DNA of 64,000 nt from Serratia liquefaciens (GTDB lineage: Bacteria > Pseudomonadota > Gammaproteobacteria > Enterobacterales > Enterobacteriaceae), in NCBI GenBank assembly GCA_012719855.1, contig JAAXZN010000036.1:55967-119966 (forward strand), in the 5' to 3' direction. Of the stretch, positions 9,591 to 18,966 are shown piece by piece (the first letter of the stretch is position 1; every line of letters begins with the position of its first letter). Both the position numbers and the translations under genes were made by a program. The notes under the pieces were generated by a model. The model saw nothing but the letters and a program-made list of their open reading frames with translations. It ran no database searches and was not told where the DNA came from.

Positions 9591-9745
9591 ATGGGCGACA
9601 GGTAACGAAAGCTGCCCCGTTGTGGTGCTGCGATCTGTTGTGGTGCAACGTCCCGCATTTTTCGTGAAACAAACGGTTGTTTCCGGGCGTGGCTTGTTGG
9701 AACATAGGCGGTTATGTGTAGCGCTTTGGATTGAGGAATAGTGAA

Positions 9746-11410
9746 ATGAGTGAGGCTGAAGCCCGCCCAACCAATTTTATCCGTCAGATCGTCGATGAAG
9801 ATCTGGCGTCAGGGAAACACGCGTCGGTACATACCCGTTTCCCGCCGGAGCCGAATGGCTATCTGCATATCGGCCATGCAAAATCCATTTGCCTGAACTT
9901 CGGTATTGCCCGTGATTACCAGGGCCAGTGCAACCTGCGTTTCGATGACACCAACCCGGTGAAAGAAGATATCGAGTTCGTTGAGTCGATCAAACACGAC
10001 GTGGAGTGGCTGGGCTTTGAGTGGAGCGGCAACGTCCGTTACTCCTCAGATTACTTCGATCAGCTGCACCAGTATGCGGTAGAGCTGATTAACAAAGGGC
10101 TGGCCTACGTCGACGAGCTGTCGCCTGAGCAAATCCGCGAATATCGCGGCAGCCTGACCTCGCCGGGCAAAGACAGTCCGTACCGCGGTCGCAGCGTGGA
10201 AGAGAACCTGGCGCTGTTTGAAAAAATGCGCAACGGCGAATTCGCCGAAGGTAGCGCCTGCCTGCGTGCCAAGATCGACATGGCTTCGCCGTTTATCGTG
10301 ATGCGCGATCCTGTGCTGTACCGCATCAAGTTCGCGGAACACCACCAGACCGGCAACAAATGGTGCATCTACCCGATGTACGATTTCACCCACTGCATTT
10401 CCGATGCGCTGGAAGGGATCACCCATTCGCTGTGTACGCTGGAGTTCCAGGACAACCGTCGTCTGTATGACTGGGTGTTGGACAACATCACCATCCCTTG
10501 CCATCCGCGTCAGTACGAATTCTCGCGCCTTAATCTCGAGTACGCCATCATGTCTAAGCGCAAGCTGAACCAGTTGGTGACCGAGAAAATCGTTGAGGGC
10601 TGGGATGACCCGCGTATGCCGACAGTTTCCGGCCTGCGTCGCCGTGGCTATACCGCTGCGTCCATCCGCGAGTTCTGCCAGCGTATCGGCGTGACCAAGC
10701 AGGAAAACAACGTCGAAATGATGGCGCTCGAAGCCTGCATTCGTGAAGAGCTGAACGAAAACGCGCCGCGTGCGATGGCCGTGCTGGATCCGGTGAAGGT
10801 CGTCATCGAAAATATGACCTCCGGCGTGGAAATGGTGACCATGCCTAACCACCCGAGCAAGCCGGAGATGGGCAGCCGTGAGGTGCCGTTCAGCCGCGAG
10901 GTTTATATCGACCGTGCTGACTTCCGCGAAGAAGCCAACAAGCAGTACAAGCGTCTGGTATTGGGCAAAGAAGTGCGTCTGCGCAATGCCTACGTGATCA
11001 AGGCTGAACGCGTCGAGAAAGATGCTGAAGGCGAGATCACCACCATCTTCTGCAGCTACGATGCGGACACTTTGAGTAAAGATCCTGCCGATGGCCGCAA
11101 GGTGAAGGGCGTGATCCACTGGGTGTCTGCTGAGCATGCATTGCCGGCGGAAATTCGCGTGTACGACCGTCTGTTCAGCGTGCCGAATCCGGCGGCGGCA
11201 GAGGACTTCCTCGCCACCATCAACCCGGAGTCGCTGGTTATCAAGCACGGCTTCGTGGAGCCTAGCCTGGCTGCCGCACAGCCGGAAAAAGCCTATCAGT
11301 TCGAGCGAGAAGGTTATTTCTGTGCCGATAACCGTTACTCCTCGGCTGAGCACCTGGTGTTTAACCGCACCGTTGGCCTGCGCGACACCTGGGCTAAACT
11401 GGGTGCCTGA
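9746..11410 (+). CDS. glnS: Glutaminyl-tRNA synthetase
   Basis: Charges tRNA-Gln with glutamine in the cytosol. It has 554 residues, the same as the E. coli enzyme. Class I signatures are visible: HIGH in [10 protein letters not shown] (near residue 40) and the KMSKS-equivalent VMSKRKLN or IMSKRKLN region near 270, with the beta-barrel anticodon-binding domain in the C-terminal half. I chose ATG 9746 ([11 protein letters not shown]) over an in-frame TTG at 9731 because it matches the conserved N-terminus. It is a single gene with its own terminator at 11435-11460. Confidence 0.98.
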   Translation: MSEAEARPTNFIRQIVDEDLASGKHASVHTRFPPEPNGYLHIGHAKSICLNFGIARDYQGQCNLRFDDTNPVKEDIEFVESIKHDVEWLGFEWSGNVRYSSDYFDQLHQYAVELINKGLAYVDELSPEQIREYRGSLTSPGKDSPYRGRSVEENLALFEKMRNGEFAEGSACLRAKIDMASPFIVMRDPVLYRIKFAEHHQTGNKWCIYPMYDFTHCISDALEGITHSLCTLEFQDNRRLYDWVLDNITIPCHPRQYEFSRLNLEYAIMSKRKLNQLVTEKIVEGWDDPRMPTVSGLRRRGYTAASIREFCQRIGVTKQENNVEMMALEACIREELNENAPRAMAVLDPVKVVIENMTSGVEMVTMPNHPSKPEMGSREVPFSREVYIDRADFREEANKQYKRLVLGKEVRLRNAYVIKAERVEKDAEGEITTIFCSYDADTLSKDPADGRKVKGVIHWVSAEHALPAEIRVYDRLFSVPNPAAAEDFLATINPESLVIKHGFVEPSLAAAQPEKAYQFEREGYFCADNRYSSAEHLVFNRTVGLRDTWAKLGA

Positions 11411-11434
11411 TTGATCAACGGCTAATACCCCAAG

Positions 11435-11460
11435 AGCGCAACTTCGGTTGCGCTTTTTTT
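11435..11460 (+). terminator. Terminator of glnS
   Basis: AGCGCAAC (11435-11442), a TTCG tetraloop, GTTGCGCT (11447-11454) and a T-run to 11460 make a strong intrinsic terminator 24 nt past the glnS stop. Confidence 0.93.
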
Positions 11461-11583
11461 ATGCCTGCGCCATTTCCCCCCTCCCGCTGCGATGTTGTTC
11501 CTTCAATCCTCTTTTAAATTTTTATCTGACCGTTGTAACAGTAATTTCTTGATATAAATCATCGCTCATATAACATTGTCTTA

Positions 11584-11604
11584 TATATTCGTGATGCGAA
11601 TTAA
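11584..11604. promoter_or_regulatory. NagC-like operator upstream of chiP (distal)
   Basis: ATTCG (11587-11591) and CGAAT (11597-11601) form a palindrome flanked by AT-rich arms, in the pattern of NagC sites. It lies about 390 bp upstream of the chiP start codon. Confidence 0.5.
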
Positions 11605-11817
11605 TGTCATCTGGAGAGCGCTCTCATATTTTTTCTTCTGGCTGACTTTTTTGATTCGGCTGAAACCATTAATCGTCTCTTATTGACCTTGTATCGTTGT
11701 TTATTCTGATTTTATTGAATTTTTTATTCGACAGCCTCTTTGCATACCCACGTAACAAAATCTCATCGATATGTGCTCTTTGTCATACTTTGACAAATCT
11801 CTCTGATATTTCATTTG

Positions 11818-11840
11818 ATAATTCGCGTCGCGAAAAATAG
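11818..11840. promoter_or_regulatory. NagC-like operator upstream of chiP (proximal)
   Basis: TTCGCG (11822-11827) and CGCGAA (11829-11834) form a perfect palindrome around T11828, within ATAATTCGCG...GAAAAATAG. This fits the NagC consensus well. In E. coli, chiP is a known NagC target. Confidence 0.6.
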
Positions 11841-11966
11841 TCTGTCTGTAGCAATAAGTGCTGTGGGAATTTAGCCCATCGGCAATATTTTTTACCCGGT
11901 TGGGTTTTTTATTGGCAGTCGTGCAGGGCAGTGGTGAACACGGGCGGCTGCAACTTTTAAAGTTAA

Positions 11967-11982
11967 GTCAAAGAGGAATTTC
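11967..11982 (+). promoter_or_regulatory. ChiX small-RNA pairing site over the chiP ribosome-binding site
   Basis: GTCAAAGAGGAATTTC lies 4-19 nt before the chiP ATG and includes the Shine-Dalgarno AGAGGA. It is the exact complement of the ChiX seed GAAATTCCTCTTTGAC as I recall it from E. coli. In E. coli and Salmonella, ChiX pairing here silences chiP until chitosugars induce a decoy RNA. The chiX gene itself is not in this window. Confidence 0.8.
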
Positions 11983-11985
11983 ATT

Positions 11986-13389
11986 ATGGGTACGCACGGT
12001 GCTCAGCGTAAAACGCTGGCGCTCGCAGTCGCGGGTGCGCTGTTGGGAACAGGGTTTGCCATGGCCCCTGAGGCGAAAGCCGCAGGATTTATCGATGACT
12101 CCACGATGACCGGCGGTGTTTACTACTGGCAACGTGAGCGTGACCGTAAAGATCTCAATCCGACCAGTGACGATTACAATAAATACACCACCAACTTGTC
12201 GCATTCGACGGCCAACCTGAGCCTGGATTTTGCCTCGGGCTATGCCTGGGACATGTTCGGCCTGGACGTGGGCGCCTTTACCGCCATCGAGCTGGCTGAA
12301 TCCAGCGCTAGCGGCCACCCGAATGAAATCGCGTTCTCCTCCAAAAACCGTACCTACGATGAAGACTACTCCGGCGACAAAGGCGGCATCAGCCTGTATA
12401 AAGCCGCCGGTAAATTCAAATATGGCCCCGTCTGGGCACGTGGCGGTTATATCCAGCCAAGTGGCCAAACTCTGTTGGCGCCGCATTGGAGCTTTATGCC
12501 GGGTACCTATCAGGGTGCAGAGGCCGGTGCCAAGTTTGACTACGGTGATGCCGGTGAGTTGAGCTTCTCTTACATGTGGACCAATAAATATAAAGCGCCA
12601 TGGCATATCGAAATGGACGACTTCCGCCAGAACGATAAAAAAACCGGTGTCTCCTATCTGCACTCGCTGGGTGCCAAATACGACTTCAAAAACGATTTGG
12701 TGCTGGAGGCGGCATTCGGCCAAGCCCAGGGCTATGTGAATCAGTACTTCACCAAGGCGTCTTATAAATTCGATCTGGTGGGCAACCCGCTGACCACCAG
12801 CTACCAGTTCTACGGCACCGAAGACCGCATTAACGACAAGAACGACCCGAACAGCATTTACGACGGTCTGGCCTGGCTGCAAGCACTGACCTTTGGTTAC
12901 ACCACCGGCCAGTTCAACTGGCGCCTGGAAGGCACCATGGTCAAAGCCGAAGGCAACCAGGGCTACTTCCTGCAACGCATGACGCCAACCTACGCTTCTT
13001 CTAACGGCCGCCTCGACGTGTGGTGGGATAACCGTTCCGACTTTAACGCCAACGGCGAAAAAGCGGTTTATGCCGGGGTGATGTACGACCTGAGCAACTG
13101 GAACCTGCCGGGCATGGCGGTGGGCGGTTCTTACGTTTACGCCTGGGACGCCAAACCGAGCACCAACCCTATGTACGATCAGAGCCAGCGCCTGAAAGAG
13201 AGCGCCTGGAGCCTGGATGCCATGTACACCATTCAGGAAGGTCGCGCCAAAGGCACGCTGCTTAAACTGCACTACACCCAATACGACAACCACACCAATA
13301 TCCCAAGCTGGGGCGGGGGTTACGGCAACATCTTCCAGGACGAGAAAGACGTCAAATTCATGGTTATCGCGCCATTCACCATTTTCTAA
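11986..13389 (+). CDS. chiP: Chitoporin, OprD-family outer-membrane channel
   Basis: Outer-membrane porin for chitooligosaccharides. The 467 residues begin with a Sec signal peptide: a basic start [10 protein letters not shown], a hydrophobic core, and cleavage probably in the AKAAG region near residue 32. The rest is a beta-barrel sequence with alternating aromatic residues, ending in FTIF, a typical barrel-assembly C-terminus. It is the first gene of the chiP-chiQ-chb operon. Control is probably by NagC upstream and ChiX at the ribosome-binding site. It delivers chitosugars to the periplasmic chitobiase encoded two genes downstream. Confidence 0.93.
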   Translation: MGTHGAQRKTLALAVAGALLGTGFAMAPEAKAAGFIDDSTMTGGVYYWQRERDRKDLNPTSDDYNKYTTNLSHSTANLSLDFASGYAWDMFGLDVGAFTAIELAESSASGHPNEIAFSSKNRTYDEDYSGDKGGISLYKAAGKFKYGPVWARGGYIQPSGQTLLAPHWSFMPGTYQGAEAGAKFDYGDAGELSFSYMWTNKYKAPWHIEMDDFRQNDKKTGVSYLHSLGAKYDFKNDLVLEAAFGQAQGYVNQYFTKASYKFDLVGNPLTTSYQFYGTEDRINDKNDPNSIYDGLAWLQALTFGYTTGQFNWRLEGTMVKAEGNQGYFLQRMTPTYASSNGRLDVWWDNRSDFNANGEKAVYAGVMYDLSNWNLPGMAVGGSYVYAWDAKPSTNPMYDQSQRLKESAWSLDAMYTIQEGRAKGTLLKLHYTQYDNHTNIPSWGGGYGNIFQDEKDVKFMVIAPFTIF

Positions 13390-13504
13390 AACATACCTTA
13401 CAGCTTTCAGGTTGCAGCCAGTGCAGCTAGCAACGCTGCGGCTTGAAAGATGACCGGTATCTTCCCCGGCGGCAGCGCCGGGGTCATTTAACGGGAATAA
13501 AACG

Positions 13505-13831
13505 ATGAAAAAAATCATGATGATGTTGGCTGCGGTAGCCACGCTGAGCGCCTGCGTACAGCCGGCGGCCCCGCCGGAAGATGCCAAATTGAAACAGGCC
13601 TACAGCGCCTGCATCAACACCGCAGAGGGCTCACCGGAAAAACTGCAGTCATGCCAGGCGGTGTTGAACGTACTGAAACAAGAGAAGCAGCATCAACAGT
13701 TCGCCGAGAAAGAAACGGTGCGGGTGATGGATTATCAAAACTGCATTCAGGCGGTTCACAGCGGTAACGGCCAGGCTTATGACGCCAAATGTGGCCAGAT
13801 TTGGAAAGAGATCCGCGATAACAACAATTAA
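13505..13831 (+). CDS. chiQ: ChiQ, small outer-membrane lipoprotein
   Basis: A 108-residue lipoprotein. A short signal peptide ends in the lipobox LSAC with Cys17 as the lipidated residue. The mature part is charged, with conserved Cys residues in [23 protein letters not shown] and AKCGQIW that could form two disulfides. Its place between chiP and chb matches the Serratia chiPQ-ctb operon and E. coli chiQ (ybfN). Its molecular role is not established; linkage suggests a function with the chitoporin. It is 115 nt from chiP and 14 nt before chb. Confidence 0.88.
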   Translation: MKKIMMMLAAVATLSACVQPAAPPEDAKLKQAYSACINTAEGSPEKLQSCQAVLNVLKQEKQHQQFAEKETVRVMDYQNCIQAVHSGNGQAYDAKCGQIWKEIRDNNN

Positions 13832-13845
13832 GGATGATGCTGAAA

Positions 13846-16503
13846 ATGAATAAATTCAAATTGAGCGCGCTTGCCGCGTTGACGGCAACCGTTGGATTAT
13901 TTGGCAGCGTGGGGAACGCGATGGCCAATCAACCGCTGGTGGATCAACTGAGCCAGCTGAAACTGAATTTGAAAATGGTCGATAACCGGGCCGCCGAAAA
14001 CGGCCTGGATTGCGGCAAGCTGGGGGCCGATTGGGCGGCCTGCAACAAGCTGCTGATTGGCCTGACCAACGACAATCAGGAGATCAAAGGTCAGGACTGG
14101 GCGATTTACTTCCACAGCGCCCGTCAGACCCTGCGGGTGGATAACGATCAGTTCAAGATAGCTCACCTGACCGGTGATCTGTACAAGCTGGAGCCTACCG
14201 ACAAATTTACCGGTTTCCCGGCGGGGAAAACGGTAGAAATCCCGATTATTACTGAATATTGGCAACTGTTTAAAACCGACTTCGTGCCGCGCTGGTACGC
14301 CACTTCGGGCGATGCCAAGCCAAAAATTCTGATCAATACCGATACCGAAGATCTGAACCAGTTCGTTGCGCCGTTCACCGGCGACCAGTGGAAGCGCACC
14401 AAAGACGACAATAACATCCTGATGACGCCGGCCTCGCGCTTCACGAAAAACGCCGAGCTAAAAACTTTACCCACCGCGTCGTTACGCGGTCAGGTAGTGC
14501 CAACGCCGCTGCAGGTTAAAGTGCATGCGCAGGATGTGGATCTGAGCAAAGGCGTTGCGTTGGAGCTGAGTGCATTGTCCAAACCGGCGGCAGACGCCGT
14601 AGCCCAGCGTTTCGCGCTGTTGGGAATAACCAGTAACGCAGCCGGTTATCCGATCAAAACCGATATTCAACCAGGAAAATTCAAAGGTGAACTGGCGGTG
14701 CCGGGAGCCTATGAGCTGAAAATAGGCAATCAGGAAGCGCGAGTCATCGGCTTCGATCAGGCCGGGGTGTTTTATGGCTTGCAGTCGATTCTGTCATTGG
14801 TACCTACCGACGGCAGCGCCAAAATCGCCACGCTGGAGGCCAAAGATGCGCCGCGCTTCCAGTATCGCGGCATCTTCCTGGATGTAGCGCGTAACTTCCA
14901 CCAGAAAGATGCGGTGTTGCGCCTGCTGGACCAAATGGCGGCGTACAAACTCAATAAATTCCATTTCCATCTGAGTGATGACGAAGGCTGGCGTATTGCC
15001 ATTCCGGGCTTGCCGGAGCTGACCGAGGTCGGGGGGCAGCGTTGCCACGATCTGAGCGAAACCACCTGCCTGTTGCCGCAGTATGGCCAGGGTCCCGAGG
15101 TTTACGGCGGCTTCTTCTCTCGCCAGGATTACATCGACATCATCAAATACGCCAAGGCGCGCCAGATTGAAGTGATCCCGGAAATCGATATGCCGGCGCA
15201 TGCCCGTGCGGCGGTGGTCTCAATGGAAGCTCGCTATAAGAAACTGCATGCCGCCGGTAAAGAACAAGAAGCCAACGAGTTCCGATTGGTGGATCCAACC
15301 GATACCTCTAACACCACCTCGGTGCAGTACTTTAACCGCCAAAGCTACCTCAATCCTTGCCTGGATTCGTCCAAGCGCTTTGTCGACAAGGTGATCGGCG
15401 AGATTGCCCAGATGCATAAAGAGGCCGGGCAACCGTTGAGCACCTGGCACTTTGGCGGAGATGAGGCGAAAAATATCAGGTTGGGTGCCGGTTATACCGA
15501 TGTGAACAAGCCGGAAGCCGGCAAAGGCATCATCGATCAGAGCAAAGAAGACAAGCCATGGGCGAAATCTCAGGTCTGCCAGGCGATGATCAAAGAGGGC
15601 AAGGTCGCCGATATGGAGCATCTGCCAAGCTACTTCGGGGTGGAAGTCAGCCAATTGGTGAAAGCGCACGGGATCGACAGAATGCAAGCCTGGCAGGATG
15701 GCCTGAAAGATGCGAAAAACGCCAAGGCCTTTGCTACCCAACGTGTCGGGGTTAACTTCTGGGATACGCTGTATTGGGGCGGGTTCGACAGTGCCAACGA
15801 CTGGTCCAACAAGGGATACGAGCTGATCCTCTCAAACCCGGATTATGTCTACATGGACTTCCCGTATGAGGTGAACCCGGACGAGCGCGGTTACTACTGG
15901 GGAACGCGTTTCAGCGACGAGCAGAAAATGTTCAGCTTTGCGCCAAACAACTTGCCGCAAAACGCCGAAACCTCGGTTGATCGCGACGGTAATCACTTTA
16001 CCGCCAAGAGCGACAAACCCTGGCCGGGGGCTTACGGTATTTCCGCGCAGATGTGGAGCGAAACCCAGCGTACCGACGAACAAATGGAGTACATGATCTT
16101 CCCTCGTTCGTTGTCGGTGGCCGAGCGCGCATGGCACCGGGCAGATTGGGAGCAGGATTACCGGGCGGGCCGGGAGTATAAAGGCGGCGAAACCCACTTC
16201 ATCGATACCAAGAAACTGGACCGGGATTGGCTGCGCTTCGCCAACCTGCTCGGTCAGCGTGAGCTGGCAAAACTGGACAAAGGTGGCGTGAGCTACCGGT
16301 TGCCGGTGCCAGGCGCCCGAGTGGTGGGGGGCAAGCTGGAAGCCAATATTTCGCTGCCGGGTCTGGGCATCGAGTATTCCACCGACGGTGGCAAGCAATG
16401 GCAACGTTATGATGCCAAGGCCAAGCCTGAGGTTAGCGGTGAAGTGCAAATCCGCGCGGTGAGCCCGGATGGCAAGCGTTACAGTCGCGCCGAGAAAGTG
16501 TAA
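13846..16503 (+). CDS. chb: Chitobiase (GH20 beta-N-acetylhexosaminidase)
   Basis: Splits chitobiose and short chitooligosaccharides to GlcNAc, probably in the periplasm. It is 885 residues long from ATG 13846, the length I recall for the S. marcescens enzyme; in-frame ATGs at 13834 and 13837 sit too close to AGGA at 13831. A signal peptide ends near AMA (about residue 27). A carbohydrate-binding-like N-terminal domain and an intermediate domain precede the GH20 barrel. The catalytic Asp-Glu pair lies in [10 protein letters not shown] (about 539-540), and a C-terminal Ig-like domain ends the protein. It is the third gene of the chitin-uptake operon. Confidence 0.95.
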   Translation: MNKFKLSALAALTATVGLFGSVGNAMANQPLVDQLSQLKLNLKMVDNRAAENGLDCGKLGADWAACNKLLIGLTNDNQEIKGQDWAIYFHSARQTLRVDNDQFKIAHLTGDLYKLEPTDKFTGFPAGKTVEIPIITEYWQLFKTDFVPRWYATSGDAKPKILINTDTEDLNQFVAPFTGDQWKRTKDDNNILMTPASRFTKNAELKTLPTASLRGQVVPTPLQVKVHAQDVDLSKGVALELSALSKPAADAVAQRFALLGITSNAAGYPIKTDIQPGKFKGELAVPGAYELKIGNQEARVIGFDQAGVFYGLQSILSLVPTDGSAKIATLEAKDAPRFQYRGIFLDVARNFHQKDAVLRLLDQMAAYKLNKFHFHLSDDEGWRIAIPGLPELTEVGGQRCHDLSETTCLLPQYGQGPEVYGGFFSRQDYIDIIKYAKARQIEVIPEIDMPAHARAAVVSMEARYKKLHAAGKEQEANEFRLVDPTDTSNTTSVQYFNRQSYLNPCLDSSKRFVDKVIGEIAQMHKEAGQPLSTWHFGGDEAKNIRLGAGYTDVNKPEAGKGIIDQSKEDKPWAKSQVCQAMIKEGKVADMEHLPSYFGVEVSQLVKAHGIDRMQAWQDGLKDAKNAKAFATQRVGVNFWDTLYWGGFDSANDWSNKGYELILSNPDYVYMDFPYEVNPDERGYYWGTRFSDEQKMFSFAPNNLPQNAETSVDRDGNHFTAKSDKPWPGAYGISAQMWSETQRTDEQMEYMIFPRSLSVAERAWHRADWEQDYRAGREYKGGETHFIDTKKLDRDWLRFANLLGQRELAKLDKGGVSYRLPVPGARVVGGKLEANISLPGLGIEYSTDGGKQWQRYDAKAKPEVSGEVQIRAVSPDGKRYSRAEKV

Positions 16504-16599
16504 ATCTGAAACCTGGCCCGCTGTTCGCAGGCGGGCCGTTATCTAACAACCGTAGCCGCGACCGGCGTGCCGCTGCGTGGTGTGTTCAGACCCGGTCTG

Positions 16600-16789
16600 G
16601 ACGTTGTTTTTCGATAGCCTATTGTTGCTTGAATATGAGCTGTAACGAGTTTACTCATCCGCGTGTCGGCGGGTGAGTTGACGCTGAAGGTGTCCAAGTG
16701 GGGAACGAGAGAAGTGCTGTAGAGAAGTGCCGCTGCAATTGTTGTCTTTAACGCTGTTAACTTTCCCCGGCCTGTCCGGGGATTTTTTA
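16600..16789 (+). ncRNA. Possible small RNA ahead of a strong terminator
   Basis: Approximate limits only. A plus-strand intrinsic terminator at 16764-16789 (TCCCCGG, CCTGT loop, CCGGGGA, then TTTTTT) has no gene just upstream. The segment before it contains a hairpin (ACTCATCCG with the complementary CGGGTGAGT) and AT-rich promoter-like sequence near 16600-16640. This could be a stand-alone small RNA or a long chb 3' UTR. No known family was recognised. Confidence 0.25.
16764..16789 (+). terminator. Plus-strand intrinsic terminator between chb and fur
   Basis: TCCCCGG (16764-16770) pairs with CCGGGGA (16776-16782), followed by TTTTTTATT. It closes either the chiPQ-chb transcript or a separate small RNA. 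Confidence 0.8.
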
Positions 16790-16806
16790 TTCCGCTATTG
16801 CAGGCA

Positions 16807-16832
16807 TAAAAAAACCGCCGTTAAGGCGGTTC
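16807..16832 (-). terminator. Terminator of fur
   Basis: On the minus strand AACCGCC, TTAA, GGCGGTT is followed by a run of T. It begins 20 nt after the fur stop codon. Confidence 0.9.
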
Positions 16833-16851
16833 TCAATGCCGTTTAAGGGCA

Positions 16852-17298
16852 TTATTTCTTGTCGTGCAGGGTGTCGTCTTCGCGGCAGTCACCAGTTTCA
16901 CAGTGGCCGTACAGGTACAGGCTGTGGTTGGTGAGCTTGATGCCGTGCTGTTTGGCGATATCACGCTGACGTACTTCGATAGACTCATCGCTAAATTCGA
17001 TCACTTTGCCGCAGTCCAGGCAAATCAGGTGATCGTGGTGATGCTGCTGGGTCAGCTCGAACACGGACTTGCCGCCTTCGAAGTTGTGACGGGTCACAAT
17101 GCCGGCATCATCAAATTGGTTCAGTACGCGGTAAACTGTAGCCAGGCCAATTTCTTCGCCCATATCTATCAGTTTTTTGTACAGATCTTCCGCACTGACG
17201 TGATGGCATTCCGGATTTTGCAGTACTTCCAGGATTTTGAGTCGCGGAAGCGTGACTTTTAAGCCGGCCTTCTTCAATGCGGTGTTGTTGTCAGTCAT
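16852..17298 (-). CDS. fur: Ferric uptake regulator
   Basis: Iron-dependent global repressor. The 148 residues contain the N-terminal winged helix (about 1-83; SAEDLYKKL, LATVYRVLNQF). The dimerisation and metal-binding domain follows, with HHHDH, CLDC (near 93-96) and a C-terminal HCETGDC cysteine pair. A TATAAT element lies 86-91 nt upstream on the minus strand at 17384-17389. It lies downstream of fldA in the same direction, so some read-through is possible. I did not find a convincing copy of the E. coli uof leader peptide. Confidence 0.98.
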   Translation of the reverse strand: MTDNNTALKKAGLKVTLPRLKILEVLQNPECHHVSAEDLYKKLIDMGEEIGLATVYRVLNQFDDAGIVTRHNFEGGKSVFELTQQHHHDHLICLDCGKVIEFSDESIEVRQRDIAKQHGIKLTNHSLYLYGHCETGDCREDDTLHDKK

Positions 17299-17617
17299 GC
17301 GGATTCAGTCCTGTTACTATGCTAATCAAGTTGAGGCATTCTCGCCTGTGGCATCGGTCGGCACAAAGAGTTAATTGCGTCTCATTATAGAACCGGTTGC
17401 CCTAAATGGAAACCGCCGGTTGTTAACAAAGCTATAATTGCACAATTGCATGTTATACACGCAACGTCTTGATGAATGGGATAAACCGAAAACTCAGTCT
17501 ACCTTGACGGTGTGGGAAGTTACAAATCTGTAGCTTCTATTGCAGTAATCAGTACTGCCAATGATGGCCCTGCCGGCACACTATGCACTTTGCAGGGCTT
17601 TTGTTCAACCTTTGGCG
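17299..17617 (-). promoter_or_regulatory. fur promoter region and fldA 3' flank
   Basis: Minus-strand TATAAT (17384-17389) lies 17 bp from TTTCCA (17407-17412), a plausible sigma-70 promoter for fur. The rest of this 319-bp gap is AT-rich with no gene. A GC hairpin lies just past fldA (GCCCTGC with GCAGGGC, about 17567-17599) without a U-tract. Confidence 0.5.
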
Positions 17618-18157
17618 TTATCCGACGATTTCGGCCAGGCTCAGCTCTTCGACGATTTGTTTTACCCAGCCTTCGACACGTTCGTTGGTCAGTTCAGGTT
17701 GGCGATCTTCGTCAATGGCCAGGCCGATGAAATGGCTGTCGCTGGCCAAGCCTTTGGAAGCTTCAAAGTGGTAGCCCTTGGTCGGCCAGTGGCCTACGAT
17801 AGCGGCGCCACGTGGTTCAATGATGTCGCGAATGGTACCCATCGCATCACAGAAATACTCTGCGTAGTCTTCCTGATCGCCACAGCCGAACAGCGCAACC
17901 AGCTTGCCGTTGAAGTCAATTTCTTCCAGCGTTGGGAAGAAGTCATCCCAATCGCACTGGGCTTCACCGTAGTACCAGGTGGGGATACCGAGCAGCAGGA
18001 TATCGAAAGCTTCCAGATCTTCTTTGCTGCTTTTGGCGATGTCATGAATTTCAGACACCTCTTTGCCAAACTGCTGCTGAAGAATTTTCTGGATCATCTT
18101 GGCAATGTTTTCGGTATTGCCAGTGTCGCTGCCAAAGAAAATGCCTACATTAGCCAT
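17618..18157 (-). CDS. fldA: Flavodoxin 1
   Basis: Small FMN electron carrier for reductive biosynthesis (MetH, biotin synthase, IspG/H and others). It has 179 residues from ATG 18157 (MANVGIFFG); an upstream in-frame ATG would add eight residues not found in homologues. The FMN phosphate loop is SDTGNTE at 10-16, and the isoalloxazine loops include TWYYGEAQCDWDD and CGDQEDYAEYFCDA. It is three residues longer than E. coli FldA because of an insertion after IQKIL. It lies between ybfE and fur, the standard order. Confidence 0.97.
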   Translation of the reverse strand: MANVGIFFGSDTGNTENIAKMIQKILQQQFGKEVSEIHDIAKSSKEDLEAFDILLLGIPTWYYGEAQCDWDDFFPTLEEIDFNGKLVALFGCGDQEDYAEYFCDAMGTIRDIIEPRGAAIVGHWPTKGYHFEASKGLASDSHFIGLAIDEDRQPELTNERVEGWVKQIVEELSLAEIVG

Positions 18158-18386
18158 ATCGCGTATAACCTTTAAATTCAATAAATTGCATTCACGATGT
18201 TAGCGTTGACTACGATAACACCGATTAAAATGATGCCATGGCAAGAGGTTATCTCTTACCGGTAAGTGCGTATCATGCCAGAAATTTACCCCGGGTATTT
18301 ATCACTTTAATGCGATGCCGGGTGGAATAAAGCGGTGTTGATCGGGCGTCATCCTTAACGCCGCGCCGCATGTGCGGCTGCAATGA

Positions 18387-18674
18387 TCAATGTTCTGGCT
18401 GCTCGTCCGCCAGTTGTGCCAGCAGCATTTGCTCAATAAGCTCGCTGCGGCTGATATTACGCTGTTCCGCCAGTTTGTTCAGGGCGTCCACCGCATCCGC
18501 GTTGATCTTCAGTTCCACACGCCGTAAGCCACGGACTTTATCGCGTCGAAGCTGATTACGCTTATTGATTCTAAGCTGTTCATCTCGGGAAAGCGGGTTG
18601 GTTTTCGGGCGCCCCGGACGGCGTTCATCTGCGAACAGATCCAGCGTCGTGCGATCCGTTTGTTCTTTTGCCAT
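18387..18674 (-). CDS. ybfE: YbfE, small ribbon-helix-helix-like protein
   Basis: A 95-residue basic protein (start MAKEQTDRTTLDLFADERRPGRPK) closely resembling E. coli YbfE, described as LexA-regulated. The C-terminal half (about 50-90, VELKINADAVDALNKLAEQRNISRSELIEQML) has the strand-helix-helix pattern of ribbon-helix-helix DNA-binding proteins. It lies upstream of fldA, possibly co-transcribed across a 229-nt gap. I see no clear LexA box upstream here. The function is unknown. Confidence 0.9.
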   Translation of the reverse strand: MAKEQTDRTTLDLFADERRPGRPKTNPLSRDEQLRINKRNQLRRDKVRGLRRVELKINADAVDALNKLAEQRNISRSELIEQMLLAQLADEQPEH

Positions 18675-18876
18675 AGGTAGCGGTACTGCAAGGGAGTTTG
18701 CATCAAAAAGCGCTTACACGCTTCCGGACGGTTCGGTTAACACACTTCGGGCCAATAAACCCTAACCCAAATTCACCCCCAGCCTGACGTTAGCGAACAC
18801 GCTCGGCACGGCGGCAAAATTATAGCGCGCCATATTACCCCAGCAGGTAGAGCGACGACAATGCTTAACTGAGCTG

Positions 18877-18912
18877 AAAACGCGCTAAGCCGTTATCTTT
18901 AGCGCGTTTTTT
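18877..18912 (-). terminator. Bidirectional-looking terminator after ybfF
   Basis: AAAACGCGCTAA (18877-18888) is perfectly complementary to TTAGCGCGTTTT (18899-18910), with T-runs on both strands. It lies 55 nt past the ybfF stop and separates ybfF from ybfE. Confidence 0.85.
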
Positions 18913-18966
18913 CATCAGATGGTGACTTTGGCAGGGAAACGGCCCATTTGTTGGGCCTGGTGCGAC

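Larger units (their letters stand above)
11461..11985 (+). promoter_or_regulatory. Long chiP upstream region
   Basis: A 525-bp AT-rich region with no convincing gene. It contains two NagC-like palindromes centred near 11594 and 11828, and ends in a leader with a ChiX pairing site; these are listed separately. I could not assign the transcription start with confidence. Confidence 0.7.
16504..16851. other. Chb-fur intergenic region
   Basis: A 348-bp gap without a coding gene. It holds a GC-rich hairpin right after chb (GGCCCGC 16515-16521 with GCGGGCC 16531-16537), an inverted repeat near 16652-16678, a strong plus-strand terminator (16764-16789) and the fur terminator (16807-16832). The second plus-strand terminator, about 260 nt past chb, suggests that something else is transcribed here. 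Confidence 0.7.

Noticed and set aside
10046..11353. 435-codon frame antisense to glnS
   Set aside because: glnS is certain; this is a shadow frame typical of GC-rich codon usage.
11890..11915. Terminator-like stem ACCC-GGTT-GGGT plus T-run in the chiP leader
   Set aside because: The stem is only 4 bp, too weak to call a terminator or attenuator.
11968..13587. 539-codon open frame antisense to chiP
   Set aside because: It lies wholly opposite chiP, whose signal peptide, barrel pattern and operon context are clear; the antisense protein has no recognisable domain.
17299..17400. Leader peptide equivalent to E. coli uof before fur
   Set aside because: The frames ending near the fur start are interrupted by stops or lack a good start and ribosome-binding site; only a 10-codon frame is visible.
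18675..18880. LexA box for ybfE
   Set aside because: E. coli ybfE is LexA-regulated, but I could not find a CTG-N10-CAG element with an AT-rich centre here.
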